Below, in pieces: positions 28,513 to 37,746 of a stretch of 64,000 bases of DNA. A program made the translations under genes and the position numbers. Source of the stretch: Bacteroidota bacterium (GTDB taxonomy: Bacteria > Bacteroidota > Bacteroidia > 2-12-FULL-35-15); NCBI GenBank assembly GCA_005772895.1, contig SXIH01000028.1, positions 1 through 64,000 of the forward strand, read 5' to 3'. The first letter of the stretch is position 1; each line of letters opens with the position of its first letter. The notes beneath the pieces are model-generated. The model was given only the letters and a program-made list of their open reading frames with translations. It had not been told where the DNA came from and did not search any database.

Positions 28513-29832
28513 ATGAAAAATAAAAACTTACTACTGATTGCTTTACTCTTTACTGCATCTAGTAGCGTTTATGCACAAAAAACTGAGAAAACAAAACAAA
28601 AGCAGTTACCATCAGTAGCTCTCGGTGCAGGAGTGTTATCTTTTAACGGAGATATTGGAAATGGAGCTAATTTAAGTTCGTTTAGCAGAATCAGAGCTGG
28701 CTACAATTTAACAATTGAGCAAAGAATAGGAAAATACATTGGCGTATCACTTAATGGTATATATGGGAAATTATCAGATAGCGAAAGAAGTAAAGAAAGA
28801 AATTTAAATTTTGAGTCTACAATAATGCAAGGTGATTTAAACTTGGTATTACATTTTGACAATGATTTAATTTTTAAAAGGAACAGCATTTTTGCTCCGT
28901 ATTTATTTGTAGGAATTGGCTATTTAAAATTTGACCCTTACGGAGATTTAAAAGATAAAAATGATTCAACCTATAATTATTGGAGTGATGGAACCATTCG
29001 TGATATCTCCGAAACGGATCCTTTAGCCAGTGCAAGTTCTACAATTATCCAAAGAGATTACACTTACGAGACGCAACTAACCGATTCAGCAACAAGTTAT
29101 ACACGAGGAACACTTGCTCTTCCGATTGGAGGAGGTTTTAATTTAAAAATACTTCGTAACCTTTCTGTAAATGTTGGTGCAACTTACTATTTGTCATTTT
29201 CCGATTGGATAGACAATTTTAAAGACGGAAGCAATGATAAATATCTTTTTGCTAACGTATCTATACAATACACATTTGGAAAAGAGCAAGATGAAAGCAA
29301 TCCAATTTATAATAGCGTTGATTTTTCTGCATTAGACAAGTTAGATGCCGATGAGGATGGCGTAAACGATGGTGATGACAGATGTCCGGCTACTCCAAAA
29401 GGAATAAAAGTGAATAGCAAGGGTTGTCCGGATGATAATGACGAAGATGGTGTTCCTGATTACAAGGATAAAGAATTAATGACTAAGCAAGGTGCTATAG
29501 TTGATGTAAATGGTATTACACAAACAGATCAAATGTTAGCTGAGAATCAAAGTAAGTTTGATTCATTGGCAACAGAAAGAAGTCAGCTTTTCAATGAAAA
29601 TCCAAGCTTAGCTTACTTAAAAGATGTAGAAGCAAAATCTACTGAAGCCAGAAAAACAAATCCAAATGCAACCAATTCTATTCCTTACGCTTTAAAACCA
29701 GCAGATAAAAACAATGATGGTTTTATTTCTGCAGATGAAATTGCTAATGCTATAGATGGTTTTTTTGAAGGAGACTCAAATTTTTCTGTAGAAAAACTAA
29801 ACGATTTAATTGACTTTTTCTTTGAACAGTAA
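28513..29832 (+). CDS. Outer-membrane beta-barrel protein with TSP3-like repeats and C-terminal EF-hand-like segment
   Basis: Start set at the signal peptide MKNKNLLLIALLFTASSSVYAQ; DADEDGVNDGDDRCPATPKG and DKNNDGFISADEIANAID. Confidence 0.75.
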   Translation: MKNKNLLLIALLFTASSSVYAQKTEKTKQKQLPSVALGAGVLSFNGDIGNGANLSSFSRIRAGYNLTIEQRIGKYIGVSLNGIYGKLSDSERSKERNLNFESTIMQGDLNLVLHFDNDLIFKRNSIFAPYLFVGIGYLKFDPYGDLKDKNDSTYNYWSDGTIRDISETDPLASASSTIIQRDYTYETQLTDSATSYTRGTLALPIGGGFNLKILRNLSVNVGATYYLSFSDWIDNFKDGSNDKYLFANVSIQYTFGKEQDESNPIYNSVDFSALDKLDADEDGVNDGDDRCPATPKGIKVNSKGCPDDNDEDGVPDYKDKELMTKQGAIVDVNGITQTDQMLAENQSKFDSLATERSQLFNENPSLAYLKDVEAKSTEARKTNPNATNSIPYALKPADKNNDGFISADEIANAIDGFFEGDSNFSVEKLNDLIDFFFEQ

Positions 29833-29860
29833 CAAATAATTAAAACTTAATTCAATCCAT

Positions 29861-31345
29861 ATGTTAAAATATGTAGCTCTTTTATTCAACACAATAGCCT
29901 TGTTGATATATCAGTTTTTCTTTGCTGACGGCATTACTGTTACACAGAATGTTCCTTCAAAAGCTAAGCCTGACAGTGAGTTTACGGTAGAATTGACTAT
30001 TAATAAAGGTACAATTGGCGGCTTTGCAAAATTACAACAGGAATTACCTGAAGGTTTTACTGCTGTTCAAGATGAAAACAATGGTGCTTCTTTTACATTT
30101 ACAAATCAGGCAGTGAAATTTATATGGATGTCACTTCCATCTGATAAAGAATTTAAAATAAAATATAAAGTAAAAGTAGCAGCAGGAATTAATGGTGATA
30201 AAATTATAGGCGGAAAATTTTCTTACGTTTCCGACAATGTGAAGCAATCCATTGATATTGCTCCTTCAACCATTACAATAGGGGAAAAAGCCAGCGAACC
30301 GGTTGCAACTAATACAAATACGGTAACTACAACAGAGCCTGTTACTACTAATACAAATACTGTAACCACTACGGAACCGGTTACCACAAACACGAATACA
30401 GTTACGACTACAGAACCTGTTACAACAAACACTAATACTGTAACGACAACCGAACCTGTTGTCACCAATACTACAACTGATCCTGTTAAAGCTCCTGTAA
30501 CAAATACAGAAGCTTCATCAGTAACCTGCATAAGAACTGTTCCCGGCAATGTTAATGGTGAATTTACAGTTGAAATTGCAGTAAACAAAGGGAATGTAAC
30601 AGGATTTGCAAAATTAATGGAAACTTTACCGGCAGGTTTTACAGCAACAGCAGGTGAATCTCAAGGTGCATCATTTAGTTTTGATGGTGCTACTCAAAAA
30701 GTGAAATTTGTTTGGGTTTCCATGCCTTCACAAACTGAATTCAAGATTTCCTATAAAGTAGCTGTCGCTTCTGGAATAAGCGGTTCACAAAATATTGATG
30801 GTGTTTTTTCATATATTGAAAATGATGAAACAAAGAAATTTGTTTTACCAACCAGTACAGTAACTATGGGTAGCGGAGCAGTTGCAACAACAAATAATAT
30901 AACTACAACGACTACAGACCCAGTTAATACAAACGCCACTAATACAACAAACACTACTAATACGACTAATACAACAACTGATCCTGTAAACACTAATACA
31001 ACTGCTACAACCGCAACTACAAATACCGTATCAGCTACAAACACAATTCCTGCTGTTCAAGGAAATGTTAATTACAAAGTACAGATTATGGCTTTAAATA
31101 AAGCAGTTGACGCTAGCACCTTAGCTTCCAGATACAATATAAATTCAACGGTAAATACAGAAATGGCTGATGGATTTACAAAATATACAGTAGGCTCACA
31201 TGCTGATTACAAAGCAGCTCGTGATGCAAGAGAAGAAATAAGAAACAAAGGGGTTGCAGGACCATTTGTTACAGCATATAACAGCGGAAAACGTATTACT
31301 GTTCAAGAAGCCCTTATGATTACCAGCCAAAAATGGTATAGATAA
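29861..31345 (+). CDS. Secreted protein: two tandem DUF11-like domains, Thr/Asn-rich linkers, C-terminal SPOR-like domain
   Basis: Duplicate xxNKGxxxGFAKLxxxLPxGFTA...VKFxWxSxPSxxEFKIxYKV units; TTNTNTVTTTEPV repeats; NYKVQIMALNK...FTKYTVGSHADYKAARDARE. Confidence 0.7.
   Translation: MLKYVALLFNTIALLIYQFFFADGITVTQNVPSKAKPDSEFTVELTINKGTIGGFAKLQQELPEGFTAVQDENNGASFTFTNQAVKFIWMSLPSDKEFKIKYKVKVAAGINGDKIIGGKFSYVSDNVKQSIDIAPSTITIGEKASEPVATNTNTVTTTEPVTTNTNTVTTTEPVTTNTNTVTTTEPVTTNTNTVTTTEPVVTNTTTDPVKAPVTNTEASSVTCIRTVPGNVNGEFTVEIAVNKGNVTGFAKLMETLPAGFTATAGESQGASFSFDGATQKVKFVWVSMPSQTEFKISYKVAVASGISGSQNIDGVFSYIENDETKKFVLPTSTVTMGSGAVATTNNITTTTTDPVNTNATNTTNTTNTTNTTTDPVNTNTTATTATTNTVSATNTIPAVQGNVNYKVQIMALNKAVDASTLASRYNINSTVNTEMADGFTKYTVGSHADYKAARDAREEIRNKGVAGPFVTAYNSGKRITVQEALMITSQKWYR
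30306..30486 (+). repeat. 39-nt (13-aa TTNTNTVTTTEPV) tandem repeat, about 4 units
   Basis: Protein units near identical, codons diverged. Confidence 0.8.
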
Positions 31346-31361
31346 GCTCTTTTACATTCCT

Positions 31362-31397
31362 AAAAACTCAATCTAATCGCGGTTAGATTGAGTTTTT
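31362..31397 (+). terminator. Intrinsic terminator
   Basis: AAAACTCAATCTAA-TCGCGG-TTAGATTGAGTTTTTT inverted repeat with T tract. Confidence 0.85.
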
Positions 31398-31415
31398 TAT
31401 ATTATATTTGCAATT

Positions 31416-33671
31416 ATGAATAAAGGAATAAAATCTACTCTATTATTCTTGCTTATTTCATCTGTTTTGTTTTCCCAAACAGACGAAAAGCCAATCGCTG
31501 ACAGCACATCAACACCTTTGCCTGAAAAAACAGAAGAAAAGAAGCCCGATGGCTTCATTTTTAAACCTGCAATAGGCTTAGGAACTGGTATGTTTTCCTT
31601 TTATGGCGATTTGTACGATAAACATTTCCAACCCCCTATGGTGAGTCGACTTGGTTATGATTTAAACGTATCTCAGAAATTTAACGACTACCTTCAATTC
31701 AATTTTTATGTTTTATTTGGTAAACTAGGCGCAAATGAACGTTCTGCCCCAAATAACCGCAACCTGAATTTTGAATCAGAAATACGTGTTGGAGGCTTAA
31801 ACTTAACTTATAATTTCGACCACTTTCTTCCCAAAAAGAGAGAAGCCACACCTTATATTTCATTGGGATTTGAATCCTTTGAATTTCTTTCTAAAACAGA
31901 TTTGTTTGATCAATATGGCAACAGATATTATTATTGGTCGGATGGTTCAACCCGAAATATTGATGAAAACGCCCCTACTGCTTCAATGGCCATTGAAATT
32001 CAAAGAGATTATACTTACGAATCGGATATTCGTGAGTTAAATTTAGATGGTTTTGGCAAATATCCTGAACGCACATGGGCTGTTCCTGTTGGTGCCGGAG
32101 CAATGTTTAAAATCAACGATTTCTGGACCTTTAAAATTGGTGCTACTATGCATTTTACTTTTACCGATTATGTTGATGGCGTAACAAGTAAAAGCATTGG
32201 CGACAGAGTTGGAACAAAAGGAAAAGATAAATTTATGATGAGTTCTTTTTCTTTGCATTACAACTTTGGTATGAAAGATAAAGAAGAAGAGGAAGATGAA
32301 AACGGTAACTTCAATGATGTCGATTTTTTTGCACTTGATTTGTCGGATTTAGATAAAGATGGAGTAAGTGATGCGGCAGACTCATGTCAAGGTACTCCTG
32401 AAGGTGTTCCTGTTGACGCAAAAGGCTGTCCGTTAGACGATGATGGTGATAGTTATCCAAACTATAAGGATGATGAATTAAATTCACCTAAAGATGCTTT
32501 TGTGGATGTGAAAGGAGTTCAGTTAAATGATTCTATTATTGATTATCAATACAGATTTTATATGGATTCAACCGGAGCTTTTGCTACTGTTGTAAGACAT
32601 GATCATAATGGAAAAGAACTTTATAACAATCTATATCAAAAAGAATACATGGTTGATGTAGGAACGTTCAAAAAAGGCTTGCCTCCTGAATTAATGACTA
32701 AATATTTAAGTATTGGCGACATTTCCAGTACAACTATTGATGATTCCACAACTAAGTACACAGCTGGGAAATTCAACAATTTATTGGATGCTGAATTGCG
32801 TAAAAAACAATTGATTGCTGAGGGATTAACCGATGCCAAGGTTGTTTACAAACAGAATGGCAAGTTTTACGATGCCCCGGCATATAGTGCAACTAACAAT
32901 GGAAATGTAGCGAACAACACAACAAATAATACAACAAACAACACAACAAACAACACAACAAACAATACAACAAACAATACAACAAACAATACAACAAACA
33001 ATACAACAAACAATACAGCAAATAATACAACAAGCAATAACACAACTAGCAATTCAAACAATGCTGTTGCTGTTTCCAGCGGAACTGTTTTACGCGTTCA
33101 ACTTGGTGCTTACAAAAACCGTCTGTCGAAAAATGTGTTTAAAGACGTACCTGATTTAATTGAAATTAAAACAGATGATGGATTATATAAGTATATGAGT
33201 GGTTCATTCACCTCATTTGAAGAAGCAGCTAAGCACAAAGTTAATTTGTTGCTAAAAGGTTATCAAGGAGCATTTATTACAGCCTACAAAGATGGCAAAC
33301 GAGTTTCATTGAAAGAAGCTGGGGCTACTCCTCAAAAGAAAGAAGATGTAATTGAATCTGGGGCTGATAATACTGAGGTGAATGCAGTAAACAAAAAATT
33401 GGTAACATTTAAAGTACAAGTTGGTGTTTTCAAAAGCGAACCACCTGCAGATAAACTTGCGAAGTATGAAAAAGTAAAAGGAGTTTCTAAAGAAACCACT
33501 CCAACCGGTTTAACAAGATATACAGTGGGACCTTTTGCAGATTATGCATCAGCTCAAGCTGCGAAGGAAGATTTAATAAAAAATATTGGAATAGAGGACG
33601 CATTTATATTGGCATTCTTTAATGGAGAATATATTACCATTCAAGAAGCATTGGAACTTTTGAAGAATTAA
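31416..33671 (+). CDS. Outer-membrane beta-barrel / TSP3 / multi-SPOR protein (paralogue of 28513)
   Basis: Barrel segment FSFYGDLYDK...RNLNFESEIRVGGLNLTYNFDHF matches the 28513 gene; LDKDGVSDAADSCQGTPEG; three SPOR-like segments; (NNTT)n linker. Confidence 0.78.
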   Translation: MNKGIKSTLLFLLISSVLFSQTDEKPIADSTSTPLPEKTEEKKPDGFIFKPAIGLGTGMFSFYGDLYDKHFQPPMVSRLGYDLNVSQKFNDYLQFNFYVLFGKLGANERSAPNNRNLNFESEIRVGGLNLTYNFDHFLPKKREATPYISLGFESFEFLSKTDLFDQYGNRYYYWSDGSTRNIDENAPTASMAIEIQRDYTYESDIRELNLDGFGKYPERTWAVPVGAGAMFKINDFWTFKIGATMHFTFTDYVDGVTSKSIGDRVGTKGKDKFMMSSFSLHYNFGMKDKEEEEDENGNFNDVDFFALDLSDLDKDGVSDAADSCQGTPEGVPVDAKGCPLDDDGDSYPNYKDDELNSPKDAFVDVKGVQLNDSIIDYQYRFYMDSTGAFATVVRHDHNGKELYNNLYQKEYMVDVGTFKKGLPPELMTKYLSIGDISSTTIDDSTTKYTAGKFNNLLDAELRKKQLIAEGLTDAKVVYKQNGKFYDAPAYSATNNGNVANNTTNNTTNNTTNNTTNNTTNNTTNNTTNNTTNNTANNTTSNNTTSNSNNAVAVSSGTVLRVQLGAYKNRLSKNVFKDVPDLIEIKTDDGLYKYMSGSFTSFEEAAKHKVNLLLKGYQGAFITAYKDGKRVSLKEAGATPQKKEDVIESGADNTEVNAVNKKLVTFKVQVGVFKSEPPADKLAKYEKVKGVSKETTPTGLTRYTVGPFADYASAQAAKEDLIKNIGIEDAFILAFFNGEYITIQEALELLKN
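32913..33036 (+). repeat. Near-identical 12-nt (AACAATACAACA) tandem repeat encoding (NNTT)n
   Basis: About 10 units with almost no codon divergence. Confidence 0.85.
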
Positions 33672-33685
33672 TACTAAAATGGCAT

Positions 33686-33693
33686 TATCTTTG
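33686..33693 (+). promoter_or_regulatory. Bacteroidota-type -7 box TATCTTTG
   Basis: Matches the TAnnTTTG consensus, 27 nt before ATG 33721. Confidence 0.5.
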
Positions 33694-33720
33694 CCTTTAA
33701 CCAGCAAAACAATCACAAAA

Positions 33721-34068
33721 ATGAAAAACATTGTAAAACTTAGTCTCTTAACAGCAACAATTACATTAAGTTCTTCTTTGATGGCTCAGGAAGAAATTAA
33801 AAAAGATGCAATTAGTACTGCTGATAAATTAGAAGCACCTAAACCTGCAGACACTAAAATTGATAAGCAAGAGCCTGTTAAAACTACTAAACAAGAACCG
33901 GTAAAATCTGCTCCTGCTCCAGGAGGAGCTGCTTCTAAAACAGATTCGAAAGCAGACACAGCATCAGGAACAAGAATGGCAATAACGGAGCAAGGAATGC
34001 CTAAAAAGAATAAGAAAAAAGCTGCAGCAGCTACTACTGCCCCACCAGCTACACCGCCTAAAAAATAA
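33721..34068 (+). CDS. Small secreted Lys/Pro/Ala-rich hypothetical protein
   Basis: Signal peptide MKNIVKLSLLTATITLSSSLMAQ at 33721; the track start at 33679 overlaps a TATCTTTG promoter box. Confidence 0.6.
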   Translation: MKNIVKLSLLTATITLSSSLMAQEEIKKDAISTADKLEAPKPADTKIDKQEPVKTTKQEPVKSAPAPGGAASKTDSKADTASGTRMAITEQGMPKKNKKKAAAATTAPPATPPKK

Positions 34069-34079
34069 CATATCTAAAT

Positions 34080-34112
34080 AAAAAAAGAGGTTCTCAAAAA
34101 CCTCTTTTTTTA
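34080..34112 (+). terminator. Intrinsic terminator
   Basis: AAAAAAGAGGTT-CTCAAA-AACCTCTTTTTTT. Confidence 0.8.
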
Positions 34113-34131
34113 TTTTTACGTAAATGTTATT

Positions 34132-34770
34132 ATGAAAAATCAAATTCTCATTCTTTTTATTAGTGTTATTCTTGTTTCGTGTAAACAGAATATCAAAGCC
34201 GAAAAACAAATAGTCATTAATAATCAATCAAACTCAGGTATGGATACTGCAACTTTCGGAGCCGGATGCTTTTGGTGTGTAGAAGCACAATTTCAACTAT
34301 TAGACGGAGTTATTTCTGTCTCTTCAGGTTTCTCAGGAGGAACGGTAAAAAATCCCGCTTACCGCGAAGTATGTAATGGAACAACCGGACATGCAGAAGT
34401 TTGTCAGATTGTATACGATCCGAAAAAAATTACTTATGATGAATTATTGGCTGCTTTCTGGCAATCACATGATCCAACGCAATTAAATCGTCAGGGAAAT
34501 GATGTAGGAACACAATACCGCTCCGTAATTTACTATCACACAGAAGAACAAAAAACACTCGCTGAAAGTTATAAAAAGCAGTTAAACGCTTCAGGTGCCT
34601 GGACAAAACCAATTGTTACTGAAATAAGCCCAATCGGACCTTTTTATAAAGCAGATGATTATCATCAAAATTATTTCAATGAGAATGGAACAGAATCCTA
34701 TTGCCAATATGTGATTCAACCTAAAGTGGAAAAATTCAGAAAAGTATTTAAGGATAAGTTAAAGAAGTAA
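34132..34770 (+). CDS. msrA: Peptide-methionine (S)-S-oxide reductase, lipoprotein-like N-terminus
   Basis: TATFGAGCFWCVEAQF, GYDP/YYHTEEQ region, SGFSGG; N-terminal ILVSCKQ lipobox. Confidence 0.92.
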   Translation: MKNQILILFISVILVSCKQNIKAEKQIVINNQSNSGMDTATFGAGCFWCVEAQFQLLDGVISVSSGFSGGTVKNPAYREVCNGTTGHAEVCQIVYDPKKITYDELLAAFWQSHDPTQLNRQGNDVGTQYRSVIYYHTEEQKTLAESYKKQLNASGAWTKPIVTEISPIGPFYKADDYHQNYFNENGTESYCQYVIQPKVEKFRKVFKDKLKK

Positions 34771-35862
34771 TTATTCTTCAATAGCCATAGAAACAGAATA
34801 GCCTCTCCATTTATTTATTACAGCTTGCATATCATCCGGCAATTCCGAATCAAAGTGAATATACTTTCCCGTCACAGGATGATTAAATCCAAGAGATTTT
34901 GCATGCAAGGCATGGCGGGGTAAAATGGCAAAACAATTATCTACAAACTGTTTGTACTTAGCAAACGTAGTTCCTTTTAAAATTCTGTCGCCACCATAAG
35001 TTTCATCATTAAATAGTGAATGGCCAATATGCTGCATATGTGCACGGATTTGGTGAGTACGCCCTGTTTCTAATTTGCACTCTATCAAAGTAACATAACC
35101 AAATCTCTCCAACACTTTATAATGAGTAACTGCATGTTTTCCTTCTTCACTATCGGGTGGAAAAACATCCATCTTTTTTCTGTCTTTTAAATGTCGCCCG
35201 ATATTTCCTATCACAGTTCCCTCCTCTTCTTTAAAATCACCCCATACCAAAGCTTGATAAATTCTATCTAAATTTCTGTCATAAAAATCTTTTGACAATT
35301 TCACCATTGCTAGTTCGCTCTTTGCAATTACCATAATTCCACTGGTGTTTTTATCAAGTCTGTGAACTAATCCAGGGCGCAATACCGCTTGCTCTTTCGA
35401 TCTGACTGTAGCTTTTGTTGTTGCTGCGTAATTACTTACCGGCAATTGCTGAAAATGATATACCAAAGCATTCACCAAAGTTCCTTTATAATTTCCATAG
35501 CCCGGATGCACAACCATTCCCGGATCTTTATTCACAATAATTAAATCATGATCTTCATACACAATTTTAATCGGGATGTTTTGGGGAATTAATTCAATTT
35601 CCCGGGGAGGATGAGCAAAGACAACAGTAATTACATCGTTGGGTTTTACTTTGTAATTTGATTTTACAGGCTTTTCATTTACTAAAACATTTCCGTTTTC
35701 GGCAGCCTGTTGAATTTTTGAACGAGTCGCATTTTCGACCCGGTTCATAATAAACTTATCAATACGGAGTAATCCTTGCCCTTTGTCAACTACTATTCGG
35801 AGGTGTTCGTATAATTCCTGATCTTCGCTGTCATCTGCAGCGTCTATTTCTTCATCAATCAT
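34771..35862 (-). CDS. rluD: Pseudouridine synthase RluA/RluD family
   Basis: S4 domain, GLVHRLDKNTSGIMVIAKS, LETGRTHQIRAHMQHIGHSLFND. Confidence 0.92.
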   Translation of the reverse strand: MIDEEIDAADDSEDQELYEHLRIVVDKGQGLLRIDKFIMNRVENATRSKIQQAAENGNVLVNEKPVKSNYKVKPNDVITVVFAHPPREIELIPQNIPIKIVYEDHDLIIVNKDPGMVVHPGYGNYKGTLVNALVYHFQQLPVSNYAATTKATVRSKEQAVLRPGLVHRLDKNTSGIMVIAKSELAMVKLSKDFYDRNLDRIYQALVWGDFKEEEGTVIGNIGRHLKDRKKMDVFPPDSEEGKHAVTHYKVLERFGYVTLIECKLETGRTHQIRAHMQHIGHSLFNDETYGGDRILKGTTFAKYKQFVDNCFAILPRHALHAKSLGFNHPVTGKYIHFDSELPDDMQAVINKWRGYSVSMAIEE

Positions 35863-35874
35863 CAGGATATAAAT

Positions 35875-37746
35875 TTATTGTTTTACTTTAATGAACTTTG
35901 CGATTGAAATTTTATTTCCATTATTCAAAGAAATAAAATACACACCACTTTCAAGCATTGAGATATCTATGTAATCGCTTTCAATCACATCATTAATAAT
36001 TATTTTACCTAATAGATCACTGATTGAGAAATTTAATTTCTGATTCTCACTTTTATAATTGATAAATAAACGGTCGTTTGCCGGATTAGGATAAACCATC
36101 AGCTCACTTGTTGCTTGCTTCTGAGCATCAGCAATACCTGTAAATTCGGAATACCCACCAAAAACCGGATGCAACATTAATGATCCAAAAAACGGAGAAG
36201 GATTCCATGTTCCAGTAACATTATAAAATAGTTTACTTTGCGAATTGGTATTTTTATCGACACCGATATTTAAAAATTGATTTGTGTTTTGTGTAAAACC
36301 AACATAAAATATTCCAGGGGTTAAATATAAAGGAGCGTCTAACTTATAGCGGATAAACTGATTATGTGTCACCTGACTATAGTCAGGAGTTTCTGCGTCT
36401 GTACCTGTATACAAAGCTATACCCGGGACGCCTCCCGCATTACTCCATACCTGAATATTAAAACTGTAAATAGTAGTATTAGTTAAAAACGGATTAAAAT
36501 AGATATCAACGAATTGTAATGAGTCAGCAACTTTCAGAGTAAACTGTTCGGCTAGCTGTGCACCTAAAGTGCTCAAACCAAAAGAATTTTCTGCTGTTCC
36601 ATCATCGTAAGCAAAATAATTTGTAAGATCCTGAATATGACGAACTGTATCATTTCCGCGCTCATTGTCGGGAGCAGAATTTAATATGCTCTCAATCATA
36701 AATCTTTTTGCAGCTGTTTGAACTGGAATATTATAATTTATTGGTGGACTTGTAAACGGAGAATAATTTATATATCCAACAACGGAATAAGGATCAAGAT
36801 TAAAACTTCCACCCGAATATGTAGTATTTAGCTGGGTTCCTAAGTCATCATAAATTTTATAAATAAAGCTTCCGTTTTTTATAGTTGTGTGATTATTCCG
36901 GATAGTTGTGCTGTAAACAGCTTTCATATCCGTTGTATCATACTGTTTCCAAGGCATTGCAGAATATGTGTTTAAAAGAGAAGGAGTTCTGTATACAAAT
37001 GAAACATCTTCAAAAGTGGTATCATTTTTATTTCTGATTCTGTTTAAATAAATATAATCCAAATTCCAATGATCAGTATTACCACTGATTGTTGCTCTAT
37101 TGAAAAAACGGAATTGAAAATCTTCTTTTAAGTAAGCTGTATCAGTTATAGAAATCATTACAAAATCCCAGGTACTATCGCTTGCTGAAAGTGTACTGCC
37201 TTTTTTAGCCCAAACATTTTTCCATCCTGAAACTGAATGTTTAAATTGAAGAACCAATGAATCCAGAGATTCGGGAGCATTCCCATTTCCTTGAGGCTGA
37301 CAATAAAAGCTAAAATAAAGGGAGTCGGTAGCCGGATAATTTAAATCAATAGGTTTTGATGTAAGATAATCCGCCACAGCTGAAGTTGTTGGTCCGGCCG
37401 TAAAATCATAAGGGTAACCCGTTTCATCCAATCCTTCAAAAGTTGCTATTCCCAAAGTAACAGGAGCTTTTGCAAAATCACGGTTGATAAATACTTTATT
37501 ATCGATCCACAAATTTGTATCAGGATAAGGGCCAACGTATGAAAAGTCTTCTAAAAAACCATTTGTTCCTAAACTAAGTGTGTCAATAACAGTCGGAATT
37601 CGGGATGCTCCTTTAAAATCGTAGTATTTCTTAGCAATAACGGGATTAGTTGTCAACTCGTTTTCTACCAAACCTTGCGAAAAACCAAAGTTTACAGAAA
37701 ACAAAAAAGCTAGTATAACACAAATTCTATAAGTCGAAATTCTCAT
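35875..37746 (-). CDS. Secreted protein with T9SS C-terminal sorting domain
   Basis: Signal peptide MRISTYRICVILAFLFSVNFGFSQ; C-terminus ELMVYPNPANDRLFINYK...GVYFISLNNGNKISIAKFIKVKQ. Start corrected from 37818. Confidence 0.82.
   Translation of the reverse strand: MRISTYRICVILAFLFSVNFGFSQGLVENELTTNPVIAKKYYDFKGASRIPTVIDTLSLGTNGFLEDFSYVGPYPDTNLWIDNKVFINRDFAKAPVTLGIATFEGLDETGYPYDFTAGPTTSAVADYLTSKPIDLNYPATDSLYFSFYCQPQGNGNAPESLDSLVLQFKHSVSGWKNVWAKKGSTLSASDSTWDFVMISITDTAYLKEDFQFRFFNRATISGNTDHWNLDYIYLNRIRNKNDTTFEDVSFVYRTPSLLNTYSAMPWKQYDTTDMKAVYSTTIRNNHTTIKNGSFIYKIYDDLGTQLNTTYSGGSFNLDPYSVVGYINYSPFTSPPINYNIPVQTAAKRFMIESILNSAPDNERGNDTVRHIQDLTNYFAYDDGTAENSFGLSTLGAQLAEQFTLKVADSLQFVDIYFNPFLTNTTIYSFNIQVWSNAGGVPGIALYTGTDAETPDYSQVTHNQFIRYKLDAPLYLTPGIFYVGFTQNTNQFLNIGVDKNTNSQSKLFYNVTGTWNPSPFFGSLMLHPVFGGYSEFTGIADAQKQATSELMVYPNPANDRLFINYKSENQKLNFSISDLLGKIIINDVIESDYIDISMLESGVYFISLNNGNKISIAKFIKVKQ

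Noticed and set aside
30223-31044. Minus-strand ORFs rich in Val/Thr (30223-30588, 30751-31044)
   Set aside because: Shadow ORFs antisense to the Thr/Asn-rich repeats of the 29861-31345 gene; composition is simply the reverse complement of the linker.
32913-33036. Possible CRISPR-like direct repeat array
   Set aside because: Contiguous 12-nt tandem units in frame in a coding sequence, no spacers.
32867-33061. Minus-strand ORF of (VVLFVVLF)n
   Set aside because: Antisense reading of the (NNTT)n coding repeat; hydrophobicity is an artefact.
33964-34227. Minus-strand 87-aa ORF
   Set aside because: Runs antisense through a coding region and the terminator; low-complexity, no support.
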